In this document: one piece after another, positions 41,587 through 48,375 of the stretch
Layout of the letters: each line of letters opens with the position of its first letter
Position numbering within the stretch: the first letter of the stretch is position 1
Origin: Marinilabiliales bacterium
Lineage (GTDB): Bacteria > Bacteroidota > Bacteroidia > Bacteroidales > DTU049
DNA length: 48,375 nucleotides
Assembly (NCBI GenBank): GCA_002869435.1
Contig: PKSX01000248.1
Location: 1-48,375, forward strand
Reading direction: 5' to 3'
Translations under genes and position numbers: made by a program
Notes under the pieces: model-generated
Seen by the model: the letters and a program-made list of their open reading frames with translations, nothing else
The model's database searches: none
What the model was told of the DNA's origin: nothing

Positions 41587-42858
41587 ATGAAGAAAGTTCT
41601 AACGATATTCTCTTTTACGGTTATTCTACTGTTCATGCTGTCGGTTTTCGGCTGGATGGTTCATCATATCACTCTCGGGGACAGGAAGTTTGGATTTCTG
41701 TATGGCCCTATTAAGTTTATGTATTCTTTCCCTGATATGTTTAAACAATCAGTGGATGAAGTGAAGTCTTTGCCTAAAACTTTCATTAAGACACATGAGA
41801 GTTTTGTTGCAGTAAATGAGCTCGATTCAGACCTTGTTGTGCTGACGGCATATTCTGATGAAAAGGATAAAAGATCTATTGAATTGCTTAACCTGAGAAA
41901 TGACTCAGTTCTTTATAAATGGACGGTTGATAATCCATATGAGGAGCATAGTCGCATTATTCATCCTTTGCTTCTTCCAAACAAAAACGTGATCTATTCC
42001 TTTATGGATAGAAGCGTTTTTAGAATTGATTCTCTTTCAAATATTGTTTGGCAGCAAGATGGTATTTTTAGTCATCATGCTATTAATTTAGACTCCGATG
42101 GAGATCTGTGGGTTTGCTCCAGAGAACCTTTCTATGATGCATCCGGTTTATATAAGCTTGGAGGACGCAGCGTGTTTTATGTCGATAACCGCATTACCAA
42201 ACTCGATGTGGAAACCGGAGAAATCTTATTTGATAAGTCAGTGTCTGAGATACTATATGAAAACAACCTTGCACATTATGTCATTAAATCTGCTGAAATT
42301 TTAGACCCCATTCATTTAAATGATATACAGCCAGCATTAAAAACTACTGATTATTACAATGAAGGAGACCTATTTCTTAGTTTCCGGCAAATGTCTCTGA
42401 TTCTTCATTACCGTCCCTCTACTAATGAAGTTATTAGATTGATTGAAGGACCGTTTTCTGCTCAACATGATGTAGATTTCTATGACGATAACTCGATAGT
42501 CTTTTTCAATAATAACTCTTACGTGAATTGGAGTAGTGATGGAATGGAGCCACCAAAAGATTCAAGTAAGCTTGTTGAACTTCAAAATTTCTGTTCAAAT
42601 CTTGTGAAGTATAACTTCATTGACAATACATTTGAATTTATTGGTGATTCGGTTTTTAGAGCCAATGGAATATATACACACACAGAAGGACTTGTTGAGT
42701 TTTTAGACTCTAGCACATATTTTGTTGAACAGCAAAATCATGGTATTATTTGGGTTATTAAAGACAATAAGGTGATTTACAAGAATGTTCTTAAATCACA
42801 ACACGATGGATACCACCACTTAACAAACTGGATTAGAATTATCAGATATGGCAGCTAG
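41587..42858 (+). CDS. Membrane-anchored arylsulfotransferase-like beta-propeller protein
   Basis: 423 residues. An uncleaved-looking N-terminal anchor (about residues 4-27) precedes a beta-propeller body. The features recall arylsulfotransferase (ASST) family proteins: DGIFSHHAINLDSDGDLWV near residue 160, DPIHLNDIQPA near 241 and SAQHDVDFYDDNSIVFFNN near 292, where spaced His residues line the ASST active centre. It overlaps the following 48-residue microprotein gene by 11 bases, and that gene overlaps a nucleotide-dependent-type sulfotransferase. The enzymatic role is inferred from these His-containing motifs and from context; it could be a non-catalytic propeller. Confidence 0.7.
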   Translation: MKKVLTIFSFTVILLFMLSVFGWMVHHITLGDRKFGFLYGPIKFMYSFPDMFKQSVDEVKSLPKTFIKTHESFVAVNELDSDLVVLTAYSDEKDKRSIELLNLRNDSVLYKWTVDNPYEEHSRIIHPLLLPNKNVIYSFMDRSVFRIDSLSNIVWQQDGIFSHHAINLDSDGDLWVCSREPFYDASGLYKLGGRSVFYVDNRITKLDVETGEILFDKSVSEILYENNLAHYVIKSAEILDPIHLNDIQPALKTTDYYNEGDLFLSFRQMSLILHYRPSTNEVIRLIEGPFSAQHDVDFYDDNSIVFFNNNSYVNWSSDGMEPPKDSSKLVELQNFCSNLVKYNFIDNTFEFIGDSVFRANGIYTHTEGLVEFLDSSTYFVEQQNHGIIWVIKDNKVIYKNVLKSQHDGYHHLTNWIRIIRYGS

Positions 42859-42994
42859 TTTACTTTATATAGGGCCCGGTCTGGGTGCCGGAACAATCAT
42901 TCTGATTTTCGTAATCGGAGGAATTGTATTATTTGCTTTTGGTTTTATTTTCTGGCTTAGAATTAAAAAGCTGTTTAAGAAAAAGAAAAAATGA
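42848..42994 (+). CDS. 48-residue membrane microprotein with YIGPGLGAG motif
   Basis: Starts MAASLLYIGPGLGAGT, has one Gly-rich transmembrane helix and ends in a basic cluster (KKLFKKKKK). The start overlaps the propeller gene by 11 bases and the stop overlaps the sulfotransferase start (ATGATG). Placement between two coupled genes, a sensible membrane topology and a basic cytosolic tail argue for a real gene. YIGPG/YIDPG motifs at the N-terminus of tiny membrane proteins near glycan or sulfation genes are something I recall from other bacteria. The function is unknown. Confidence 0.75.
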   Translation: MAASLLYIGPGLGAGTIILIFVIGGIVLFAFGFIFWLRIKKLFKKKKK

Positions 42995-44376
42995 TGGTTT
43001 ATTATTCCATCTTATTCATTTCTTTCTTTCTTCTTGCTCTATCAATAAGACTTTTCAGAAAGATTCTTCATGGTTTGGCTTTAAATAGTGTAGGATTAGT
43101 AGATAAGCTAATGACCGGGGGAGATGATGATGATGAGAAAATAAAAATCATTTCAAAATCCACCAATCGCTTATTGGCTTCATTAGGGAAAACGCTCTTG
43201 CTCTTTCTTGTTGCAATTCTTGTCGGTGCTGTTCCACTGGCATTGTATTGTGTTATTTCTAATCTTGCATACTCAGAACTCGACTTTCTTTCAATTAATC
43301 CCGTTTTAGCTATTTCTGCCGGAGCAACTATAGCTTTTATAATACCAATCTCAAAAAGGAAAGATAATCTCGGATATTCTGAACTGGCACGGTTGCTGCA
43401 CCGCATGGCTCTCGATAATTATAATATTTCGAACAGGTTGTTCAAAAGAGAGCGAAAAAAGATCAGAAAAAAAGGAATTGGACCCAAGAATGAATTTGTA
43501 GTAATCTCTGGCTTGGCGCGTGCCGGAACCACCAGCCTGATGAATGACCTGGCCGAGATTCATGCGTTCAAATCGCTTTCTTATGCCAATATGCCTTACC
43601 TTATGGCCCCGAATACCTGGGCAAAATTCTATAAGCCAAAATCTAAAAAACTTAAGGAACGCAGTCATAAAGACGGGATAAAAATCGGATTGAACTCAAA
43701 TGAAGCTTTGGAAGAGTATTTCTTTAAGGTAAAAGCCGATGATTCTTATGTGTTTGATGATCGTCTCGAAGAATATTCAATTAGCGAAGATGATTATAAA
43801 GACTATCTCGATTATCATGCAGTGATCAGAAAAAACAATAACAAGATTTATCTGGCCAAGAATAATAATTTTATACTTCGATATAAATCTGTGCGTGCAT
43901 TTAACGACGATTTTTTAATGGTAATTCTTTTTCGGGATCCACTAACTCATGCAGCATCATTGCTGGCAAAGCATCATGATTATTTGCAAATGCAGGAGCA
44001 GGATACGTTTATTCTTGAATATATGAACTGGCTGGGGCATCACGAATTCGGGCAAAATCAGAAACATTTTATCTTTAGTAATTCAAAGGAATTTGAATAT
44101 TCCGACAAAGATTCATTGAATTACTGGCTCGAAAGCTGGATTAATTATTACAGTTATGCTTTGTCAATAGAACATCCAAACACGATTTTTGTAAATTATG
44201 ATGAATTTTGTGAGAAGCCAAAAGATATCGTAAGCAGGATTATTTCAAAAATGAAAATCCAGATTGAGTTGCCCGAATATGAGAACTTTACCAATAAGCG
44301 TAAAACAGTTGATAAATACTCAGAAGAATTGCTTGCCGAGGCTCAGGGGATTTTCGAAAAGCTTTGTGAGAAATAG
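42991..44376 (+). CDS. Membrane-anchored sulfotransferase family protein
   Basis: 461 residues (or 460 from the second ATG). Three membrane segments lie at about 3-20, 67-90 and 103-120. The C-terminal catalytic domain has the PAPS 5'-phosphosulfate loop SGLARAGTTSL at 173-183 and a 3'-phosphate region FRDPLTHAASLLAKH near 310, then the INYYSYALSIEHPNTIFVNYDEFCEKP block near 380. It probably transfers sulfate from PAPS to a lipid, glycan or protein at the inner membrane. Stop-start overlap with the microprotein implies coupled translation. A 360-base noncoding region follows. Confidence 0.85.
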   Translation: MMVYYSILFISFFLLALSIRLFRKILHGLALNSVGLVDKLMTGGDDDDEKIKIISKSTNRLLASLGKTLLLFLVAILVGAVPLALYCVISNLAYSELDFLSINPVLAISAGATIAFIIPISKRKDNLGYSELARLLHRMALDNYNISNRLFKRERKKIRKKGIGPKNEFVVISGLARAGTTSLMNDLAEIHAFKSLSYANMPYLMAPNTWAKFYKPKSKKLKERSHKDGIKIGLNSNEALEEYFFKVKADDSYVFDDRLEEYSISEDDYKDYLDYHAVIRKNNNKIYLAKNNNFILRYKSVRAFNDDFLMVILFRDPLTHAASLLAKHHDYLQMQEQDTFILEYMNWLGHHEFGQNQKHFIFSNSKEFEYSDKDSLNYWLESWINYYSYALSIEHPNTIFVNYDEFCEKPKDIVSRIISKMKIQIELPEYENFTNKRKTVDKYSEELLAEAQGIFEKLCEK

Positions 44377-44394
44377 ATGTTGTTTTTGTATATC

Positions 44395-44645
44395 CATGTT
44401 TTTGGCGCAAAATTGATGCGCACTATTCCGCTTAAGAAACACCATTTATTTATTAATAGCCTTGTGACATTCCATCGTCCGCAGGTAGGAAAAGCCATGA
44501 AGGTTTGAGGGTGGTATGGACTTGGAACCTTCACAATCTTGTTACGCGAGATGCGGGGTTATTAATATTAGTATATCATGTTTTGGCGAAAAATTTGAAC
44601 GCAGAAAGGTGCTCTCAAAAATGCTCAAATTTTGTGACAAAACAC
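44395..44645. repeat. Region bounded by imperfect GTTTTTGGCGCAAAATT inverted repeats
   Basis: Within the 44377-44735 intergenic region, CATGTTTTTGGCGCAAAATTG (from 44395) recurs as a diverged direct copy at 44577-44603 and as an inverted copy at 44623-44645 (GCTCAAATTTTGTGACAAAAC). The last two form an imperfect hairpin. Another small inverted repeat, TGAAGGTT/AACCTTCA, lies at 44498-44505 and 44526-44533. The arms resemble the perfect hairpin at 18049-18095. No gene or tRNA is seen here. Confidence 0.6.
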
Positions 44646-44709
44646 TAAGACGCTGATAAAAATCAGAAAACCACTCTACTGTCCTTGTTACATCAATAAG
44701 TTTTGATTG

Positions 44710-44717
44710 TAATTTTG
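44710..44717 (+). promoter_or_regulatory. -7 box for the AbgT-family transporter
   Basis: TAATTTTG (TAnnTTTG) ends 18 bases before the ATG at 44736. TTG occurs 22 bases upstream of the box (44685-44687), slightly wide. Confidence 0.45.
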
Positions 44718-44735
44718 CATTACAATATTAGGATC

Positions 44736-46250
44736 ATGGCAAAATCGAAAAAGAATGGCGGTTTTATTGGATTTGTTGAGAGGGGAGGAAATGCTCTTCC
44801 TCACCCGGCAACACTTTTTGCCATATTTGCAGTTTCAATACTGATTCTTTCCTGGATCTTTTACATGCTGGGCGCATCTGCAATTCATCCGGCAACGGGC
44901 GAAACTGTAGAGGCGGTTAATCTACTTTCAAAAGAAGGTCTCCACCGGATTTTACTTGAAATGGTGGATAATTACACAGGCTTTGCGCCGCTTGGGATTG
45001 TTATGGTGGCTTTGCTGGCTATTGGTATTGCAGAAAGTAGTGGCTTAATTACCGCAGCCATTCGAGTACTTGTTCTGAAAGCATCACCAAAGATCATTAC
45101 CTTCATTATTGTGCTTGCCGGTATTCTCTCGAATATGGCTTCTGATCTTGGTTATATTCTCATTATTCCACTTGCCGGAATTATTTTTCATTCGCTTGGA
45201 CGCCATCCGATTGCAGGAATGTCAGCTGCATTTGCAGGCGTGAGTGGTGGCTTTAGCGCAAACTTATTTATCGGAACTATTGATCCTCTTTTGGCCGGAC
45301 TATCTACCGAAGCTGCCAATATCATTGACCCGGATTACTATGTACTTCCAACCGCAAATTATTATTTCATGGTCGTTTCGACCTTTGTGATTGCTTTTGC
45401 CGGAACATGGGTGACCAACCGATTTGTGGAACCACGCCTTGGACAATATAAAGGCGAGGTTGAAATTGAGCCTGTGGAGAGTCTCACCAGGAAAGAAAAA
45501 AAGGCATTGAAATGGTCTTTCTACATTTTTTTATTCTGGATTGCAATATTTTTGGCAGGTTTACTTCCCGAGTATGGCCTTTTAAGAGGTGCTGATGGAA
45601 CCATGCTTCACTCACCATTGCTGAAAGGGTTTATTGCAGTTCTATTCTTTGTGGCCGGAACCATGGGCATTGTGTATGGTGCAATTGTAGGGAAATTCAA
45701 ATCGGACAAGGATGTTGTGAAAGGAATGGTAACCAGCTTTAAAGGCCTGGTGGCATTTCTTGTCCTTGTATTTTTTGCTGCACAGTTCGTGGCCTGGTTC
45801 AAATGGAGTAATTTGGGGTTATTACTTGCAATAAATGGTGCAAATTGGCTGCAAAATGCAAACCTTGGGCTTATTCCGCTACTCATTATATTTGTGCTCT
45901 TTTCCGGTTTTCTCAATATGTTCATGGGTTCAGCCTCGGCAAAGTGGGCTATTCTTGGGCCGGTTTTCATCCCAATGTTCATGCTTTTGGGCTATTCACC
46001 AGAGCTTTCACAAGCCGTTTTCCGCATCGGTGATAGTGTAACCAATGTAATCTCTCCCATGATGAGTTTCTTTGCGCTTATCATTGTGTACTATGAGAAA
46101 TACGAAAAGAAGGCAGGAATTGGCACACTGATATCAACCATGTTACCGTATTCTCTAACATTTCTCGGATTATGGGTCCTCCTTCTTATTGGCTGGGTCC
46201 TGCTCGGTTTGCCGCTTGGCCCGGGATCGGGGTTGTTTTATGGCGGTTGA
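44736..46250 (+). CDS. AbgT-family transporter
   Basis: 504 residues with about ten to twelve membrane segments. It begins MAKSKKNGGFIGFVERGGNALPHPATLF, and the FVERxGNxLPHPxTLF motif is the family signature. Further matches: NMASDLGYILIIPLAG near residue 140, the hairpin SANLFIGTIDPLLAG near 180, and SASAKWAILGPVFIPM near 405. Family members import p-aminobenzoyl-glutamate or export sulfonamides, and probably use a sodium or proton gradient. An in-frame start at 44703 lies before the promoter box and is rejected. No amidohydrolase (abgA/abgB) gene is nearby. Confidence 0.93.
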   Translation: MAKSKKNGGFIGFVERGGNALPHPATLFAIFAVSILILSWIFYMLGASAIHPATGETVEAVNLLSKEGLHRILLEMVDNYTGFAPLGIVMVALLAIGIAESSGLITAAIRVLVLKASPKIITFIIVLAGILSNMASDLGYILIIPLAGIIFHSLGRHPIAGMSAAFAGVSGGFSANLFIGTIDPLLAGLSTEAANIIDPDYYVLPTANYYFMVVSTFVIAFAGTWVTNRFVEPRLGQYKGEVEIEPVESLTRKEKKALKWSFYIFLFWIAIFLAGLLPEYGLLRGADGTMLHSPLLKGFIAVLFFVAGTMGIVYGAIVGKFKSDKDVVKGMVTSFKGLVAFLVLVFFAAQFVAWFKWSNLGLLLAINGANWLQNANLGLIPLLIIFVLFSGFLNMFMGSASAKWAILGPVFIPMFMLLGYSPELSQAVFRIGDSVTNVISPMMSFFALIIVYYEKYEKKAGIGTLISTMLPYSLTFLGLWVLLLIGWVLLGLPLGPGSGLFYGG

Positions 46251-46254
46251 TGTA

Positions 46255-46962
46255 TTAAATAAATGAAATGAACAACCCCGCATAATAAATTGCAAAACGA
46301 ACAGCCCATGTTTTAAGTTTTGATTTGTCACCTGCAATCCACCTGGGTCCGTATATAAATGCTGCATAGTAAATTGGAATAAACGGGCTGGCAAGAAGAA
46401 AATCAGCAATGGATATATCTGATCTTGCAACATAGTTTGTAAATAACATCTCTAGACCTACTGAACTTATAAGAATATATGGAATTGTTAGTAGTCTTCT
46501 GATAGTCTGATGAATGGCTTTACCGCGTACAAAAACAAGCAGAATAATAATAGTCCATGTCGTGAACATGCCATGGTTCGATGACAATCCCAAAATATTT
46601 GACACTGCATAGAATGTAAACATTATTGCTCCAAAACCTAATGGTAAAGCTCTTATTGTTTTGCGATTAAGCTCTCGTTTCTCAGCCTCTGTTTTCTTCA
46701 TGTAATTTTCAGAAAACATTTTTGCGGGTCTGCCAGGGCTGAATATGATAGAGAGGGCTAATAATACAACACTTACCAGCATTATGATTCCAAGTACAAC
46801 ACTGTGATTTGATTCTCTCGGATTTAATATAGCCTCAACATCAATATCTGAACTGAATAATGGGAGTATATATTCACCAAAAAATATAGCCCAGAAAAAC
46901 AATGCAACATCAAGAATTTGAATTCCAGAAAAACTGGTCTTTTTTATGGCACTACTCTCCAT
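46255..46962 (-). CDS. Polytopic membrane protein of unknown function
   Basis: 235 residues from ATG 46962 (MESSAIKK). Six or so hydrophobic segments, with a basic cytosolic loop (SPGRPAKMFSENYMKKTEAEKRELNRK) near residue 80. The start overlaps the OsmC stop by 11 bases; a TTG five codons upstream is a less likely start. No family recognised. It converges with the AbgT-family gene, five bases between stops. Co-transcription with the OsmC gene is likely. Confidence 0.75.
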   Translation of the reverse strand: MESSAIKKTSFSGIQILDVALFFWAIFFGEYILPLFSSDIDVEAILNPRESNHSVVLGIIMLVSVVLLALSIIFSPGRPAKMFSENYMKKTEAEKRELNRKTIRALPLGFGAIMFTFYAVSNILGLSSNHGMFTTWTIIILLVFVRGKAIHQTIRRLLTIPYILISSVGLEMLFTNYVARSDISIADFLLASPFIPIYYAAFIYGPRWIAGDKSKLKTWAVRFAIYYAGLFISFI

Positions 46963-47347
46963 CGTATTTGGTTTCAATTTTTACTTCAAACGGTTCCTGT
47001 AAATATTTCTTCACCGCACATTGGTCGGCGGCTTTTATTATGGCATTTTTGTATTTCTCGGGAAAATCTTCAGGTAGGTCAATCTTTAGTTTTACAGCAT
47101 TAATCCTGCGTGCCACCTGATCGTATTCAATGCTCTGATGCAGATCAATTTGATTAGTGGGAATATTGCGTATATCGCAGAATTTTTTAATGTAAATACC
47201 GGCACAGGTCCCAATGGAGGCCAGAAAAAGAGTGAAGGGTTCAGGAGCCGACTCTTCTCCTCCATCATTTTTGTTCTGATCAGTTTCAATGATAAATTTA
47301 CCCGTATCCATATATACCTTTTTGCCACCCGGGAAATATACTTTCAT
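46952..47347 (-). CDS. OsmC family protein
   Basis: 131 residues. The fold signature PEPFTLFLASIGTCAGIYIKKFC gives two cysteines separated by a helix (about Cys49 and Cys58), the arrangement used by OsmC/Ohr peroxidases. The N-terminal beta-sheet (MKVYFPGGKKVYMDTGKF) resembles the YhfA-like branch rather than Ohr. Peroxide or hydroperoxide reduction is the family activity; the physiological substrate is unknown. Followed by an overlapping membrane-protein gene. Confidence 0.88.
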   Translation of the reverse strand: MKVYFPGGKKVYMDTGKFIIETDQNKNDGGEESAPEPFTLFLASIGTCAGIYIKKFCDIRNIPTNQIDLHQSIEYDQVARRINAVKLKIDLPEDFPEKYKNAIIKAADQCAVKKYLQEPFEVKIETKYDGE

Positions 47348-47361
47348 GTTTTGTTTTCTTA

Positions 47362-47369
47362 CAAATTTA
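47362..47369 (-). promoter_or_regulatory. -7 box for the OsmC gene
   Basis: The minus strand reads TAAATTTG (TAnnTTTG), ending 14 bases before the ATG at 47347. Confidence 0.4.
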
Positions 47370-47393
47370 CAAAACTTTGAATTGGCGTGTCTT

Positions 47394-47428
47394 AAGACTT
47401 CGGAAGTTTATAAAACTTCAGAAGTCTT
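47394..47428. repeat. Strong 16-bp hairpin between the OsmC gene and the SprB-repeat gene
   Basis: AAGACTTCGGAAGTTT (47394-47409) pairs with AAACTTCAGAAGTCTT (47413-47428), one mismatch, three-base loop. Downstream, CTCTGCGCC occurs twice, 30 bases apart (47466 and 47496), in a GCG-rich stretch. Such palindromes and TCTGCGCC repeats are common noncoding elements in Bacteroidota. It may also end the minus-strand T9SS gene transcript. Confidence 0.7.
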
Positions 47429-47516
47429 TTGCACAAACCCAAAACAAAAGGGCACAAAGCAAAAACTCTGCGCCCTCTTTCTGTTTCTTATGCGTCTCTG
47501 CGCCTTTGCGAGAAAC

Positions 47517-48375
47517 TTATTGCAGTATAATCTCCATCGTACGACTGAAATAATCGTTATGCATCCTCAATACATAAACACCTTTCTGCAATCCTGTAAG
47601 ATCCAGAATTTCAGTTGCTTTCGATTGGGAAATAGTTCTTCGCATTATAGCATCGCCCAGAAGGTTAAACAATATCATTTCTGCTTCCTGATATGTTCCA
47701 AGATCAAAGTCTACATTAAACACTCCGTCGCTCGGGTTGGGATACACAGTAATGAAGATATCATTATCATCTATATTAATATTGGTTGAGAATGAAACAA
47801 TATAGGTTTGTACGTCCTGACATGACCATTCATCAGTAATGGTTACAGTGTATGTGCCGGGCAGAAGTCCGTTGATATCTTCTGTGGTTGCACCATTGCT
47901 CCAGCTGTATAGGTAATATGAGCTTGAGCCGGAAACGGTCAAATCAATGGCTCCATCCGGACAAGTGCCACATGTTGCATGTGTAATTACCTCATTCACT
48001 GTAAAGTAACCATTGTTTACCAATGTAAATGTATTGGTGTAGTCACAGCCGGTTACAGTATCAGTTACTGTTACCGTGTAGGTTCCGGCATTGAGGCCAC
48101 TGATGGTATCATTTGTTGAACCGGTGCTCCATAGTATATTATAATACCCCGAGCCATTGGTAATTACAAGAGCAATTTGCCCCTGTCCATAATTACAGAA
48201 ATCATCATCAGTAAATGATTGCACAGTAAAACTGGTTTGGTTCCCCACAACAGCAGTTTCAATAAATGTACAACCGGTTGAATCTGTAATTGTACAATAA
48301 TATGTACCGGCCATAAGGTTGGAAATATCTTCAGTCGTTGCACCATTGCTCCAGTTATAAATCACCGTTCCCAAT
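47517..48375 (-). CDS. T9SS-exported protein with SprB-like repeats (5' end beyond window)
   Basis: 286 codons to the window edge; the start is not in view because the frame continues through base 48375. Three SprB-type repeats are visible, each with a W-S-N/T-G core and an AGTYTVTVTD-like end: WSNGATTEDISNLMAGTYY, WSTGSTNDTISGLNAGTYT and WSNGATTEDINGLLPGTYT. The last 75 residues are a T9SS sorting domain (VYPNPSDGVFNVDFD). SprB is the mobile gliding adhesin of Flavobacterium; here the repeats support only a large surface protein, not gliding. Confidence 0.9.
   Translation of the reverse strand, partial: LGTVIYNWSNGATTEDISNLMAGTYYCTITDSTGCTFIETAVVGNQTSFTVQSFTDDDFCNYGQGQIALVITNGSGYYNILWSTGSTNDTISGLNAGTYTVTVTDTVTGCDYTNTFTLVNNGYFTVNEVITHATCGTCPDGAIDLTVSGSSSYYLYSWSNGATTEDINGLLPGTYTVTITDEWSCQDVQTYIVSFSTNINIDDNDIFITVYPNPSDGVFNVDFDLGTYQEAEMILFNLLGDAIMRRTISQSKATEILDLTGLQKGVYVLRMHNDYFSRTMEIILQ

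Noticed and set aside
44703..44735. Upstream start for the AbgT-family transporter
   Set aside because: It precedes the TAATTTTG box and is not part of the conserved family N-terminus.
44377..44735. tRNA or small structured RNA gene in the 360-base gap
   Set aside because: I could not form a cloverleaf or find a CCA end; only imperfect inverted repeats are evident.
46963..46977. TTG start for the membrane protein at 46255-46962
   Set aside because: The ATG at 46962 gives a shorter overlap with the OsmC gene, and the extra five residues add no recognisable feature.
47517..48375. A gliding-motility adhesin (SprB itself)
   Set aside because: Only three SprB-like repeats and a T9SS tail are visible, and such repeats occur in many non-gliding surface proteins.

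Overview
This 48 kb window looks like the chromosome of a Bacteroidota member, probably an anaerobic or facultative Bacteroidales-type organism. Support: at least five secreted proteins end in a type IX secretion (T9SS) sorting domain (YPNPA-type motif); many gene starts are preceded by the Bacteroidota promoter box TAnnTTTG, sometimes with TTTG/TTG about 20 bases upstream; there is a complete four-gene 2-oxoacid:ferredoxin oxidoreductase operon; and there are a type B L31, an alternative GlmU-like protein and a C10 (streptopain-like) protease. No rRNA, tRNA, transposase, prophage or CRISPR array was seen. Gene density is high and most genes are housekeeping.

Layout. 1-8.4 kb: lon (3' end cut by the window), GlmU-like nucleotidyltransferase, rpmE2, a small outer-membrane barrel, a T9SS-exported C10 protease, and a YdcF/DUF2400 pair. 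8.4-11.1 kb: korDABC-type operon. 11.3-12.4 kb: proline dehydrogenase. 12.4-15.6 kb: a compact minus-strand operon of CPBP protease, free-methionine-R-sulfoxide reductase, MntP-like membrane protein, QueD and a lipoprotein with a SecD-like domain. 15.7-23.3 kb: dusB, a CapA-like protein, two large T9SS cargo proteins and an unknown secreted protein. 23.3-27.0 kb: nine tandem small lipoprotein-like genes ending in a radical SAM/SPASM gene. 27.2-31.2 kb: inositol monophosphatase family protein, another T9SS cargo and mtaB. 31.4-34.8 kb: carbamate kinase, two small membrane proteins and ornithine carbamoyltransferase. 35.0-41.5 kb: dnaX, an M16 protease, mpg and an RlmI-like methyltransferase. 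41.6-44.4 kb: arylsulfotransferase-like propeller, a 48-residue membrane microprotein and a membrane-anchored sulfotransferase. 44.7-48.4 kb: AbgT-family transporter, a membrane protein, OsmC, and the 3' part of a gene with SprB-like repeats and a T9SS signal.

The most striking region is 23.3-27.0 kb. Nine consecutive, mostly overlapping or nearly abutting genes encode short proteins with a long hydrophobic N-terminus ending in a lipobox-like Cys, followed by an acidic, Pro-rich tail. Every Cys after the lipobox Cys (20 of 20) is followed by Tyr. The lipobox Cys falls at exactly residue 36 in four members and 43 in three others. The last member overlaps a radical SAM enzyme with a full SPASM cysteine set. 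This looks like a post-translationally modified peptide or lipoprotein system in which the Cys-Tyr units are candidate modification sites.

Secondary points: an 11-A homopolymer in dnaX placed so that slippage in either direction stops translation just after the clamp-loader core; the propeller/microprotein/sulfotransferase trio; a lipoprotein carrying a SecD P1-head-like domain; and several families of dispersed intergenic palindromes. All functional statements rest on reading motifs by eye; no database search was run.
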